Shown: positions 42,853 through 52,122, numbered from the stretch's first letter. The stretch is 64,000 bases of DNA from Bradyrhizobium centrolobii (GCF_001641635.1 NZ_LUUB01000066.1:31606-95605), one strand, 5' to 3'. The notes: generated by a model from the sequence alone, not told the origin. Made by a program: numbers and translations.

Positions 42853-43950
42853 TCAAGCCGCCTTCTTCGCGGAGCCGAGATGCTTCAGGCGCGGCATCAC
42901 CTCGTTCTTGAGCAACGAGAGCGAGTGGTGCCAGGCTTCAGCCTTGTGCTTGTAATCGAAGCCGAACACCAAGAGCACGCCGAAGCCGCCGACCTCGTCG
43001 TAGATCTTCTCGATCTTCTCGGCGACGGTTGAGGGTGAGCCGACGATCCAGTTCCGCTTGGCGCAATATTGGACCGTGACATCGCTGTCTGGCACGTCGG
43101 GCGCGTGCTTCAGATAGTCCTTGAAGCCGAAATGGCCGAGCAGCGGCAGGAAGTACTCGTGCATCATCCGGCCCATCATGTCGCCGGTCGAAAGCTTCCA
43201 GGCCTCTTCATCAGTGTCGGCGACGAATACCTCGCGCACCAGCCGCCAGTCCTGGCGGTTCGGCTTGCGTCCGGTCTTGGCCGCACCGACCTCCACCGAA
43301 TCCCAGTGGCTGCCGACATAGGCCGGGTTGAGGTTGAGGCTCATCGGAATGAAGCCGCGTTCGCCGGCAAGCTTCAGCGTGTCCGAGTTCTTCGACAGAC
43401 CCGCGACGCCGATCGGCGGATGCGGCGCCTGCAACGGCTTGATGTGGGGCTTGAGGAAGTCGAACATCGTGTCCGGCTTGGTCACCGTCCAATACTTGCC
43501 CTTGTGGGTGAAGGGCGCGGGCTCGGTCCAGAGTTTCAGGATGATCTCCAACGACTCGCGGGTCATGTCGCGGTTCTGTCCGCTCATACCGTCGACGTTG
43601 AACATCGCCCAGTCACTCGGCAGGCCGGATGCGGCGACGCCGAAATTGAGCCGGCCCTCGGAGAGGTGGTCGAGCATCGCGACGCGGTTGGCGAGCTCGG
43701 CCGGGTGATGATAGGGCAGGAGGAAGCCGCCGGGTCCGATGCGGAGGTTCTTGGTCTGCATCAGCGCCTGCGCGATCAGGAGGTCGGGCGTGGGGTTGGG
43801 TTCCCACGGCGCGGTGTGGTGCTCGCCGACCCAGGCCTCCTGGTAGCCGAGCTCGTCGAGCCAGCGCATGACCTGGAGGTCCCAGTCGTTCCCTTCCTTC
43901 AGGCCGCACTCCGGCGGATGCGAAGGCATCGTGAAATAGCCGATCTCCAT
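42853..43950 (-). CDS. Luciferase-like flavin-dependent monooxygenase
   Basis: The 365-residue protein has the LLM barrel: MEIGYFTMPSHPPECGLKEG, YQEAWVGEHHTAPWEPNPTP, RIGPGGFLLPYHHPAELANR and EGRLNFGVAASGLPSDWAMF. G-E-H-H and the Y-H-H-P-A-E-L-A segment match the FMN-dependent alkanal/limonene-type oxygenases. The start ATG (43948-43950) has AGGAAACAC ahead of it. It needs reduced FMN, likely from the flavin reductase encoded next. The substrate is unknown; an organic sulfur compound, alkanal or terpenoid are all possible. The genes form an operon. Confidence 0.88.
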   Translation of the reverse strand: MEIGYFTMPSHPPECGLKEGNDWDLQVMRWLDELGYQEAWVGEHHTAPWEPNPTPDLLIAQALMQTKNLRIGPGGFLLPYHHPAELANRVAMLDHLSEGRLNFGVAASGLPSDWAMFNVDGMSGQNRDMTRESLEIILKLWTEPAPFTHKGKYWTVTKPDTMFDFLKPHIKPLQAPHPPIGVAGLSKNSDTLKLAGERGFIPMSLNLNPAYVGSHWDSVEVGAAKTGRKPNRQDWRLVREVFVADTDEEAWKLSTGDMMGRMMHEYFLPLLGHFGFKDYLKHAPDVPDSDVTVQYCAKRNWIVGSPSTVAEKIEKIYDEVGGFGVLLVFGFDYKHKAEAWHHSLSLLKNEVMPRLKHLGSAKKAA

Positions 43951-44165
43951 GTGTTTCCTCATCTGATGTTGACGCGTCTTGTTGCGCGTTGATGGACTTC
44001 AGTAGCGAAGCTTCAGCAAGCGGTGTGCCAGCGAGCGGAGGCGTCGAATTGGCGAGAAAAGGCTGGTTTGCCCGTGCAATAGCCGTTATCTCGACGCAGA
44101 TCTGCAGGCGGTCGTCTCATTGTCGCGAGACGGCGTCTTGCCGGTGAGACGAGGACAGATTCGAC

Positions 44166-45080
44166 ATGAACGGGCCCGCCTATGTCGCGGTGGACTGGGG
44201 CACCAGCAGCTTCAGGCTCTGGCTGATCGACCGTGCCGGCCAGGTCCTGGCGGAACGCCGCAGCGGCGAGGGCATGCTGGCTGCGGCCAAGGCCGGTTTT
44301 GCCGCGGTGCTGCAATCGCATCTCGCCGCGGTCGAGGCGCCGGATCATCTCCCGGTTCTCGTCTGCGGCATGGCCGGTGCCCGTACCGGCTGGGTCGAGG
44401 CCGGCTATGTCGACACGCCGGCGCCGCTGCCGGCGATCCTGAAGCAGGCCGCGCGCGTGCCCGGCGAAGCCCGCGACATCCGCATCCTGCCGGGCATCGC
44501 GCAGCGCGAGGTGACGAGCCCGGACGTGATGCGCGGCGAGGAGACCCAATTGCTCGGCGCGCTTGGCTTAGATGCCACGGGCGAGGCGTTGGTCTGCATG
44601 CCCGGCACGCATTCGAAATGGGTGCGGGTGAAGGACGGCACGGTCGAGCATTTTTCCACCTTCATGACAGGCGAGCTCTTCAGCGTGGTGTCGCGCGAGA
44701 CCATCCTGTCGCTCGCGGTCGCCGGCGCCGATGAGGCTGAGGATATTGCGAGCTTCAAGGCGGCCGTGACGGCCGCGTACGAAGCGCCGGCGTTCGCCGC
44801 CAATCTTCTTTTTGGCGCGCGGTCGCGACAGCTCCTGTTCGGCGGCACGCCGGCCGCGGCGCGCGAAGCACTTTCGGGTACGCTGATTGGAGTCGAACTG
44901 GCGGCGGGGCTCTCCGGCGCGGTGCCGGAAGCGGGCGTCACCCTGGTTGCGTCGGGACGGCTTGCGATGCTGTATCGGCTGGCCTTCGACGCGCTGTCGG
45001 TGGCTGTGGCGCCGATCGATGCGGATGAGGCCGTCCGCCGCGGCCTGTCGATGGCGGCGGCCGCGATCTGGACGAAGTAG
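44166..45080 (+). CDS. dgoK: 2-dehydro-3-deoxygalactonokinase DgoK
   Basis: The 304-residue kinase starts NGPAYVAVDWGTSSFRLWLI, the ATP-binding phosphate-1 motif of the DgoK family, and has LVCGMAGARTGWVEAGYVDT, ALVCMPGTHSKWVRVKDGTV and FSTFMTGELFSVVSRETI. It phosphorylates 2-keto-3-deoxygalactonate (De Ley-Doudoroff pathway for galactose/galactonate). The aldolase gene follows 13 bp later. The other pathway enzymes (galactonate dehydratase, dehydrogenase) are not in this window. It is divergent from the monooxygenase operon. Confidence 0.93.
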   Translation: MNGPAYVAVDWGTSSFRLWLIDRAGQVLAERRSGEGMLAAAKAGFAAVLQSHLAAVEAPDHLPVLVCGMAGARTGWVEAGYVDTPAPLPAILKQAARVPGEARDIRILPGIAQREVTSPDVMRGEETQLLGALGLDATGEALVCMPGTHSKWVRVKDGTVEHFSTFMTGELFSVVSRETILSLAVAGADEAEDIASFKAAVTAAYEAPAFAANLLFGARSRQLLFGGTPAAAREALSGTLIGVELAAGLSGAVPEAGVTLVASGRLAMLYRLAFDALSVAVAPIDADEAVRRGLSMAAAAIWTK

Positions 45081-45093
45081 AAGGATTCTTGAG

Positions 45094-45726
45094 ATGAGCG
45101 TTCCCTTTCCGCCGATGAAGCGACCGCTGGTCGCGATCCTGCGTGGCGCGAAGCCCGAGGAGACCGAGGCCATCGTCGGCGTGCTGATCGAGGCCGGCAT
45201 GGCCGCGATCGAGATCCCCTTGAATTCGCCGGATCCGTTCCGCTCCATCGCCACTGCCGCGAAGCTCGCGCCCGCCGGCGTGCTGATCGGCGCCGGCACG
45301 GTGCTGACGGCCGAGGATGTCGATCGGCTGCACGGTGTCGGCGGCAAGTTGATGGTCTCGCCGAATGTGGACACGCAGGTGCTGGCGCGCGCGCATCAGC
45401 ACGGCATGGTGACGATGCCCGGCGTATTCTCGCCGACCGAAGCGCTGCTGGCAGCGCGGTCGGGGGCATCGAGCCTGAAATTCTTTCCGGCGAGCGTGCT
45501 CGGCGCATCCGGCATTGCCGCGATCCGCGCCGTGCTGCCGGCGGGCGTCATGATCGCCGCGGTCGGCGGCGTCTCCGACCAGAATTTTGCAGAGTACATC
45601 AAAGGCGGCGTGACGGCGTTTGGGCTCGGCAGCAGCCTCTACAAGCCCGGCATGACCGCCGCCGATGTCGCGGCGCGCGCGAAGGCGACGATCGCAGCTT
45701 ATGATCGGGCGATTGCGAAAGACTGA
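45094..45726 (+). CDS. dgoA: 2-dehydro-3-deoxy-6-phosphogalactonate aldolase DgoA
   Basis: This 210-residue class I aldolase has PLVAILRGAKPEETEAIVGV, AAIEIPLNSPDPFRSI (catalytic Glu40), GAGTVLTAEDVDRLHGVGGK, FMVSP-like LMVSPNVDTQVLARA and SSLKFFPASVLG with the Schiff-base Lys129. It cleaves KDPGal to pyruvate and glyceraldehyde 3-phosphate, completing the step begun by DgoK. KDPG aldolase (Eda) is the near homolog; the dgoK neighbour favours DgoA. GATTCTTGAG before the ATG supplies a weak ribosome-binding site. Confidence 0.92.
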   Translation: MSVPFPPMKRPLVAILRGAKPEETEAIVGVLIEAGMAAIEIPLNSPDPFRSIATAAKLAPAGVLIGAGTVLTAEDVDRLHGVGGKLMVSPNVDTQVLARAHQHGMVTMPGVFSPTEALLAARSGASSLKFFPASVLGASGIAAIRAVLPAGVMIAAVGGVSDQNFAEYIKGGVTAFGLGSSLYKPGMTAADVAARAKATIAAYDRAIAKD

Positions 45727-45805
45727 GCCGGCAATAAACCAGCCGTGATCCCGTCACAGCCGCTTTGTATCCTATCTTGCTGCACCAGCGAGATAGGAGA
45801 CCGGC

Positions 45806-47542
45806 ATGGCGATCAACAACGTGGCTGATCTGTTCGTGGCAACGCTCGAACAGGCGGGCGTTAAGCGCATCTATGGCATCGTTGGCGATAGTTTGAACGG
45901 TCTCACAGAGGCGCTGCGGCGCCGCGGCACGATCGAATGGGTGCATGTCCGGCATGAGGAGGTCGCGGCCTTCGCTGCCGCGGGTGAAGCCGAGATGACC
46001 GGCAGCCTCGCGGTGTGCGCGGGCTCCTGCGGCCCCGGCAATCTGCATCTGATCAACGGCCTGTTCGACGCGCATCGCAGCCGCGTCCCCGTGCTCGCGA
46101 TCGCGGCACAGATTCCGTCGGCCGAGATCGGCGGCGGCTATTTCCAGGAAACCCATCCGCAAAACCTGTTCCGCGAATGCAGCCATTATTGCGAGCTGAT
46201 CTCGGATGCGGGCCAGCTTCCTTACGTGCTGGAGAATGCTATCCGCGCGGCGGTGGGCCTGCGCGGCGTCGCCGTCGTCGCCATACCCGGCGATGTCGCC
46301 TTCCGCGTGCCGCCGAAGCGCGCGCTGTCGGCGACGCGCGGGCTCGCGCTGTCTGCGCCGAAGGTCGTGCCGGAGGCGGGCGAACTGAAGGCGCTTGCGG
46401 ACCTCCTGAACGGCGCAGAGCGCATCACGCTGTTCTGCGGCCGCGGTTGCGCCGGTGCGCATGCGCCGCTGATGCAGCTTGCCGAAACCTTGAAGAGCCC
46501 GATCGTGCACGCGCTCGGTGGCAAGGAGCACGTCGAATACGAGAACCCCTATGACGTCGGCATGACCGGCTTCATCGGTTTCTCCTCGGGCTATGCCGCC
46601 ATGCACGCCTGCGACGCCCTGGTGATGCTCGGCACCGATTTTCCCTATAAGCAGTTCTTTCCGACCGACTGCCAGGTCGCGCAGATCGATATCAGGCCGG
46701 AAAATCTCGGCCGGCGTAGCAAGCTCGATCTCGGCCTCGTCGGTGACGTCAAGCTGACCATCGAGGCGCTGTTGCCGCTGTTGAAGGCAAAGACGCAGCG
46801 GAAGCATCTCGACGATGCGATCGCGCACTACAAGAAAGCGCGGGAGGGCCTCGACTCGCTCGCCGAGGGCACGCCGGGCCGCAAGCCAATCCATCCGCAA
46901 TATCTCGCAAAGGTCATCAGCGACCATGCGACTGATGATGCGGTGTTCACCGCCGACGTCGGCACGCCGACCGTGTGGGCCGCGCGCTATCTCAACATGA
47001 ACGGCAGGCGCAGGCTGATCGGCTCCTTCGTGCACGGCTCGATGGCCAACGCCATGCCGCAGGCGATCGGCGCGCAGGCCGCGCAGCCCGGCCGCCAGGT
47101 GATCTCGCTGTCGGGCGACGGCGGCTTCACCATGCTGATGGGCGATCTGATCACGCTGACGCAGATGAAGCTGCCGGTGAAGGTCGTCGTCTTCAACAAC
47201 GGCGTGCTCGGCTTCGTCGCGCTGGAGATGAAGGCGGCCGGCTTCGTCGACACCAATGTCGACCTGGAGAATCCCGACTTCGCGGCGATGGCGCGCGCGA
47301 TGGGGATCTTCGCCCGCCGCGTCGAGGATCCCGGCGATCTCCCCGGCGCGATGCAGGAGATGCTGGCGCATGACGGTCCGGCGCTGCTCGACGTCGTCAC
47401 CGCCAAGCAGGAGCTGTCGATGCCGCCGACCATCACGCCCGAGCAGATCAAGGGTTTCAGCCTCTGGGTCCTGCGCGCCGTGATGAACGGCCGCGGCGAC
47501 GAGGTCCTCGATCTCGCGAAGACGAATTTGCTGCCGCGCTAA
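45806..47542 (+). CDS. poxB: Thiamine-diphosphate pyruvate oxidoreductase, PoxB-like
   Basis: The 578-residue ThDP enzyme has FVATLEQAGVKRIYGIVGDS and RHEEVAAFAAAGEAEMTGSL (catalytic Glu near residue 51), LAVCAGSCGPGNLHLINGLF, and the ThDP/Mg motif ISLSGDGGFTMLMGDLITLT followed by VVVFNNGVLG. The middle FAD-binding-type domain and length fit ubiquinone-dependent pyruvate dehydrogenase (PoxB), which oxidatively decarboxylates pyruvate to acetate plus CO2 at the membrane. Acetolactate synthase is the main alternative in this family. Following dgoA, which yields pyruvate, is suggestive but they are probably separate transcripts. Confidence 0.85.
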   Translation: MAINNVADLFVATLEQAGVKRIYGIVGDSLNGLTEALRRRGTIEWVHVRHEEVAAFAAAGEAEMTGSLAVCAGSCGPGNLHLINGLFDAHRSRVPVLAIAAQIPSAEIGGGYFQETHPQNLFRECSHYCELISDAGQLPYVLENAIRAAVGLRGVAVVAIPGDVAFRVPPKRALSATRGLALSAPKVVPEAGELKALADLLNGAERITLFCGRGCAGAHAPLMQLAETLKSPIVHALGGKEHVEYENPYDVGMTGFIGFSSGYAAMHACDALVMLGTDFPYKQFFPTDCQVAQIDIRPENLGRRSKLDLGLVGDVKLTIEALLPLLKAKTQRKHLDDAIAHYKKAREGLDSLAEGTPGRKPIHPQYLAKVISDHATDDAVFTADVGTPTVWAARYLNMNGRRRLIGSFVHGSMANAMPQAIGAQAAQPGRQVISLSGDGGFTMLMGDLITLTQMKLPVKVVVFNNGVLGFVALEMKAAGFVDTNVDLENPDFAAMARAMGIFARRVEDPGDLPGAMQEMLAHDGPALLDVVTAKQELSMPPTITPEQIKGFSLWVLRAVMNGRGDEVLDLAKTNLLPR

Positions 47543-47555
47543 AGCGCAGCTTGCG

Positions 47556-47978
47556 CTAGCCGCGCTTGATCGAGGGCCACGCCAGCCGCTCGTGGCGGCG
47601 CTGGAAGCGTTGCCAGTGCAGGACGATGCCAACCAGCAGCGCCGGCACGAAGCCGAGCACGATCAGGAAGTGCGGCAGCGGCTTCGGCGAGATGAAGCCG
47701 ATGGCGATGTCGGAGATCAGCCACAGCGCTGCGAACATCACCGCGAAATCCAGGCGCGCGCAGCGCAGATAGTAGAATACGGCGGTGATGACGATGGCGG
47801 GCCCGATCGCGATGCCGATCATGACCGCCGTCAACTCCTTCGGCGTTAGCGCGTCGAGCACCATCGACGCCAACAGCCAGATGGCGGCGAACATGGCGAC
47901 GATGTCGATCGGATGCCGCAATCCAATACCTCTCGCGCGGAACTCGCTATCGTTGTGGGCAGTCGTGCCGGCCGTCAA
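47556..47978 (-). CDS. Small polytopic membrane protein, unknown function
   Basis: The 140-residue protein has four hydrophobic segments (DIVAMFAAIWLLASMVLDAL, AVMIGIAIGPAIVITAVFYY, DFAVMFAALWLISDIAIGFI and FLIVLGFVPALLVGIVLHWQ), giving a four-helix bundle with a basic C-terminal end. The two halves resemble each other (MFAAIWLLAS versus MFAALWLISD), suggesting an internal duplication. No domain name fits. The start is uncertain: the longest frame uses a TTG at 47976-47978 without a convincing ribosome-binding site. It is convergent with poxB. Confidence 0.55.
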   Translation of the reverse strand: MTAGTTAHNDSEFRARGIGLRHPIDIVAMFAAIWLLASMVLDALTPKELTAVMIGIAIGPAIVITAVFYYLRCARLDFAVMFAALWLISDIAIGFISPKPLPHFLIVLGFVPALLVGIVLHWQRFQRRHERLAWPSIKRG

Positions 47979-48003
47979 GCCCTAAAGCGCGACCAGATCA
48001 CGC

Positions 48004-48915
48004 CTATTCCTCGTCGTTCCCCGGTGTCGGCCGCAGCATGAAATGACCGAAGGCGGTGGCGATCGGCTTGCCGGGATCGTCCTGCCAGGCCCGTGCCTCG
48101 AATGCGACGATGCGCCGGCCCTGCTTCACGATCGAGGCGTTGGCGAAGCAGTCGAGCGCGCGGCCGGAGCGCAGGTAATTGATGGTGAGGCCGATCGGCT
48201 TCGGCAGCGCGGCGGTGCCGAGCTCGCGCGTCACGCCGATGACCGCGGTGGTTTCGAGGAAGGCGCCGGTCATGCCACCATGGATGGCGGGCAAGATCGG
48301 GTTGCCGATGATCCTTGGCGAGAACGGCATCATCAGCGTGCCGTCGTCCTGCATGCGGATGCCGAGGCATCGCGCGAACGGGCTGTTCGCGAACGGGCTT
48401 GCCGGGTCCTCCGGCGCCTCCAGCGTCGGGATGCTGCGCGTATCCATCCTGCGGTCCGCCAGCATGTTGGTGCGGTTGGCGCCGATCATGAAGCACGCGG
48501 TCGCAGTCGCCACCGGATCGTCCTCGGACTCCTGGTAGGCGGTCGAGCGCACGAACGCGATCGAGCGGGTGGTGCGGTAGCAGACCGAATGCGCCTTGAT
48601 GTCGAGGCCGGGCGTTGCCGGCTTCTGGTAGTCGATACGCAGGTCGAGGGTCGCGATCGCGCGCGTGCCGTCGAGCGCGAGCTGCACTGCCATCCCACAG
48701 CTCTCGTCCAGCATCGCCGTGACGACGCCGCCATGCAGCACGCCGGTCTCGGTGTCGCCGACGAAGACGGGACGGTAGGGCAGGCTCGACCAGGCCTCGC
48801 CCGGTGCAAAGCGGTCGAGTTGGAGCCCGCTGATATGGCCGTAGTCGGAGCGGCGGCCCTTGATGGCTTCGGCGAGTTCCTCGAACGGGAGCGTGGCGGT
48901 CTGTGAGATCGACAT
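48004..48915 (-). CDS. Double-hotdog thioesterase (PaaI type)
   Basis: The 303-residue protein contains two 4HBT hotdog domains in tandem. The first has TETGVLHGGVVTAMLDESCG, the second NPILPAIHGGMTGAFLETTA; both keep the H-G-G motif that binds the acyl-CoA thioester. The two halves are separated near residue 160 by NRTNMLADRRMDTRSIPTLE. Tandem hotdog proteins hydrolyse acyl-CoA or act as dehydratases; activity here is not predictable. It begins with a Met at 48915 and shares no operon with neighbours. Confidence 0.85.
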   Translation of the reverse strand: MSISQTATLPFEELAEAIKGRRSDYGHISGLQLDRFAPGEAWSSLPYRPVFVGDTETGVLHGGVVTAMLDESCGMAVQLALDGTRAIATLDLRIDYQKPATPGLDIKAHSVCYRTTRSIAFVRSTAYQESEDDPVATATACFMIGANRTNMLADRRMDTRSIPTLEAPEDPASPFANSPFARCLGIRMQDDGTLMMPFSPRIIGNPILPAIHGGMTGAFLETTAVIGVTRELGTAALPKPIGLTINYLRSGRALDCFANASIVKQGRRIVAFEARAWQDDPGKPIATAFGHFMLRPTPGNDEE

Positions 48916-49051
48916 GGCGAGGTTCTAGACCAGTGTTGCCCGCCGTGCAAAACATCCCATGCGGCACCGGGGGGCAGGTCTGCCCCTCGACAGAGGCGGG
49001 CGAAGCACCGATGCTGGTCTTTCCGTTTGTCCACTGTTCGCAGGAGTGCCC

Positions 49052-49369
49052 ATGGCCGACCCCGAAACACCCGTCACCAACCAGGGGCCCGTCACCATTT
49101 CGAGCTCCAGCGCCGAGCGCGCTCCGATCGTCTATTTCGACGGTGCATCCTGCTTCGGCCATCACAACGGCGCGATCCAGATCGAGCTCGCCGCGAACCT
49201 TCTCATGCCGGTCGGCGCCGCCGTCAGGGTCGACGTGATCCAGACCGCGCATCTGCGCTGCAGTCCGGCCGCGGCGCTGGCGCTGCGCGAAGCGATCGAC
49301 AAGGCGCTCGCGATGTACAGGCAGGGGCAGCAGCAACCGCCCGAGACGATTCCCACCGTGAAGAATTGA
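49052..49369 (+). CDS. Small protein (105 aa), unknown function
   Basis: AGGAG eight bases before the ATG at 49052 supports this start. The protein reads ADPETPVTNQGPVTISSSSA, APIVYFDGASCFGHHNGAIQ and IELAANLLMPVGAAVRVDVI, then HLRCSPAAALALREAIDKAL. A beta-rich body is followed by a helix with the P-x-x-A-x-x-L-x-x-x-I-x-x-A pattern. This is faintly like DUF3467, but I would not press it. The gene is convergent with the amidase gene at 49411. Confidence 0.6.
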   Translation: MADPETPVTNQGPVTISSSSAERAPIVYFDGASCFGHHNGAIQIELAANLLMPVGAAVRVDVIQTAHLRCSPAAALALREAIDKALAMYRQGQQQPPETIPTVKN

Positions 49370-49410
49370 GAGCGATGGAGCGATCGCAAGTCAATGCGAT
49401 CGCCCGTCCG

Positions 49411-50880
49411 TTAGCCGACGTGAACCTTCGGCTTCTTGCCGCCGTTCCACTTGCCATCGATGGCGCGCTCGATCTGCGCAGCGAGTTGCAGCAACAGGCC
49501 GTCATTGGCCTGTTTTGCGATCGCCTGGATGCCGAGCGGCAGGCCGTGCTCGTGCGTGGCCATCGGCAGTGAGATCGCGGGCATGCCGCAGAGATTGGCG
49601 AGCGGTGTAAAGGCGAAGTTGCGCCAGAGATTGCCGAACCAGTCCAGCACGTCCGGATTGTCGGAGATGGTGAGATACTCCTTCGTGCCGACCTTCGGCG
49701 TCGGCAGCGCGGTGACCGGCGTCAGGATGACGTCCCACTGCTCGAAGAACGCGCCGAAGCCGCGCGAGGTCGTGTTGAACACGCCTTGCATCTTAGCCCG
49801 TTCGGCGAAGCTCGTGTGGCGCCCGGCCTCCCAGATCCGGATGTTCATGGGCTCGATGAGATCTTCCGGCGGTTTTTCCAGCCCGCGCGCGGCGAGCATG
49901 TTGGAGATCACCACCGCAAAATTCGAGATGTAGCAGGTCGTCTGCGCGTCAAACGCGGCGCGGAAGTCGAGCTCGGGCAGCGCGTAGTCGACGTGGTGAC
50001 CGAGGCCTTCGAGGAACCGGCCGGCCTTCTCCAGCTCGGCGGCGATGTGCGGCGTTGCGGTGTAGTCGCCCCATGTGTGCGACAGCGCGATGCGAAGCTT
50101 GGCCGGATCGCGCTTGATCATCTCGCCGTAGGGCTGCGCCGTGGTCCAGAACGGCATGAACTCGCCGGGCGCAGGTCCCCGGACATGGTCGACGAAGGCG
50201 GCGGTGTCGCGCACGGAACGCGACTGGCAGCCCTGGATCGAGACGAGGCCGGTGATATCCGACATATGCGGCGCGAGCGAGAACACGCCGCGCGAGACCT
50301 TGAGCCCGATATTGCCGTTGACGCCGGCCGGAATGCGGATCGAACCTCCACCGTCGGTCGCATGCGCGATCGGGACCACGCCCGCCGCAACCATCGCGGC
50401 GCTGCCCGCCGACGAGCCGCAGGTGGTATAATCGGTATTCCACGGATTGCGCGTGACATAGACGGCCGGGTTATCGGCCGAGCTGCACACGCCGAACTCC
50501 GGCGTCGTCGTCCGCCCGATCAGGTTCAGCCCCGCCTGGCGGAATTTTCCGGTCAGGAAGGTATCGGCGGCGGCGCGATTGCCGCGCATCAGCAGCGAGC
50601 CCATCTCCTGGAGCCGGCCCTTCATGGTCGGGCCGAGATCCTTCATCAGGAAGGGCAGGCCGGCGAACGGTCCGGAGAGATTGGCGCCGTCCTTGGCTGG
50701 ATCGGCGATCACATCGTCGAACAGCTCGACCACGCCTGAGAGCGCCGGATTGACCTTGGCCACGCCGGCGGCAGCCTGGCGCGCCAATTCCTTCGGCGTC
50801 AGCTCGCCATTGCGAACGCGCGCCGCCAGCGCCACGCCATCGTGCTGCGCCCATTCATTCCAGCTCATCGGCAAAGTCAT
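49411..50880 (-). CDS. Amidase signature family hydrolase
   Basis: The 489-residue enzyme shows the Ser-cisSer-Lys triad: Lys80 in GLPFLMKDLG, Ser156 in YTTCGSSAGSAAMVAAGVVP, and nucleophile Ser180 in HATDGGGSIRIPAGVNGN. The middle GVFSLAPHMSDITGLVSI and C-terminal PLGIQAIAKQANDGLLLQLA are typical. Substrate cannot be predicted. The ATG at 50878-50880 is preceded by AGAGGA. Encoded 129 bp downstream of a ring-opening amidohydrolase on the same strand, it may process the linear product of that enzyme (ureidomalonate or carboxybiuret), as biuret-type amidases do. Confidence 0.9.
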   Translation of the reverse strand: MTLPMSWNEWAQHDGVALAARVRNGELTPKELARQAAAGVAKVNPALSGVVELFDDVIADPAKDGANLSGPFAGLPFLMKDLGPTMKGRLQEMGSLLMRGNRAAADTFLTGKFRQAGLNLIGRTTTPEFGVCSSADNPAVYVTRNPWNTDYTTCGSSAGSAAMVAAGVVPIAHATDGGGSIRIPAGVNGNIGLKVSRGVFSLAPHMSDITGLVSIQGCQSRSVRDTAAFVDHVRGPAPGEFMPFWTTAQPYGEMIKRDPAKLRIALSHTWGDYTATPHIAAELEKAGRFLEGLGHHVDYALPELDFRAAFDAQTTCYISNFAVVISNMLAARGLEKPPEDLIEPMNIRIWEAGRHTSFAERAKMQGVFNTTSRGFGAFFEQWDVILTPVTALPTPKVGTKEYLTISDNPDVLDWFGNLWRNFAFTPLANLCGMPAISLPMATHEHGLPLGIQAIAKQANDGLLLQLAAQIERAIDGKWNGGKKPKVHVG

Positions 50881-51009
50881 GAAGTTCAAATCCTCTTGAT
50901 GCGGCGGCACCTTCCTTTCGCAAGGGACCGTGTGAATCAACTGAGCCGGCGCGAAGGGCAGGGTTGCGCCGAACGGAGAGGTCGTGGGGCCCTTAAAATA
51001 CGGCCCGTA

Positions 51010-52122
51010 TCAATCAGGCAACCGCGCGATCACCGCAACCGGCCCGCCGCCTGGCGGCCCCTGGTGCTCGGCCCCGCCGGAGACATAGACCGCGCCGGTC
51101 CCGGCCAGTCCGCCGATCAAGCCGCCCACCGCGGCGCGGGCATGACGGGTGGAACTGATGTCGGTATCTTCCAGCATTGTATGACGAAAGCCACGCACGC
51201 TGCCGTTCGGCGCTGCCTCGGCCTTGGCGAAGATGTTGACGAGCTCGCGGCCCGCTGTCGCCTGCGGGGCGATGCCAAGTCCCACGCTGCTCAGCGCCGC
51301 GATGACCGCGGCGGAGTCGATTGCGTCGGTCATCACGGCATGCCCGATCTCGAATTCGCTCGCGGATGACGCCGAGTTGCCGAGCACGATGACGACGTTA
51401 TGCATCAGCTCGATGCCGGACGAGGTCGAGGCCACCGACGAGAACAGGTCGTGGCTCCGCAGCACGTCCTCGTCGCGGATATCGGGCGCGATCTCGCCAA
51501 GCGCAACCGCAACCCCGAGCGCGGAGGCGCCGCGCGAATAGGCCATCGAGCCGTAGGCGCTGGTCGTCGCGGTCTTGTTGCCGCGCGCCCCTGCTGCCTC
51601 GATGCGATCGCTGGTGAGCAGCGGGCACTTGATCTGCACGAAATGGACGTCGGCCGGATCGGCGATCCCGGCATCGCCCATGGCGGCCTTCACCGCCCTG
51701 GCCGTTTCCGCGATCTGCGCGGAGCGTCCGAGCTCCTCGGGCAGAAAATCCCTCGTGTGTGCCATGCCGATGCTGAGGCGCTTGCCGGCTACGCCCGCCG
51801 TCCCCTGATCGGCCCTGCTGCGCGTAAACACCGTGATGTGCGGACTGAGCACGCCCTCGGTGCCGCCGGACATCACGAAGGCGATGCGGTGCTCGACTTC
51901 TTGTGGGGACAAGCGGAGATGAGGCGCCAGCGCCGTACACAGCGCGGCCACGGCATACTCGCGGGTGAAATCGTTGACGCCGCCATTGCCTTCGGTCTTG
52001 CCGAGGACGGCCAGAATGTCGTTTGGGTCGATCGCGCCGGAGTCGATCATGGTCATGAGGCCGGACACGTCGCCGGGTCCCTTGGTGGCGATCCGAACGA
52101 CGCCGACCGATGTAGTCCGCAT
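51010..52122 (-). CDS. Cyanuric acid hydrolase / barbiturase family ring-opening amidohydrolase
   Basis: The 370-residue protein has the threefold architecture of AtzD/TrzD/barbiturase enzymes with three Lys-Ser pairs in the expected places: Lys42 (AVLGKTEGNGG) with Ser85 (FVMSGGTEG); Lys165 (VQIKCPLLT) with Ser234-235 (STSSGIELMHNV); Lys300 (IFAKAEAAPNG) with Ser348 (VYVSGGAEHQG). STRHARAAVGG is another family motif. The enzymes open cyanuric acid or barbiturate. Which substrate is used here is unknown; many proteobacterial members are annotated as cyanuric acid hydrolase without test. It precedes the amidase gene, supporting a nitrogen-heterocycle degradation unit. Confidence 0.92.
   Translation of the reverse strand: MRTTSVGVVRIATKGPGDVSGLMTMIDSGAIDPNDILAVLGKTEGNGGVNDFTREYAVAALCTALAPHLRLSPQEVEHRIAFVMSGGTEGVLSPHITVFTRSRADQGTAGVAGKRLSIGMAHTRDFLPEELGRSAQIAETARAVKAAMGDAGIADPADVHFVQIKCPLLTSDRIEAAGARGNKTATTSAYGSMAYSRGASALGVAVALGEIAPDIRDEDVLRSHDLFSSVASTSSGIELMHNVVIVLGNSASSASEFEIGHAVMTDAIDSAAVIAALSSVGLGIAPQATAGRELVNIFAKAEAAPNGSVRGFRHTMLEDTDISSTRHARAAVGGLIGGLAGTGAVYVSGGAEHQGPPGGGPVAVIARLPD

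Noticed and set aside
45599..47632. A 677-codon minus-strand open frame
   Set aside because: Shadow of poxB; no recognisable domain and no ribosome-binding site.
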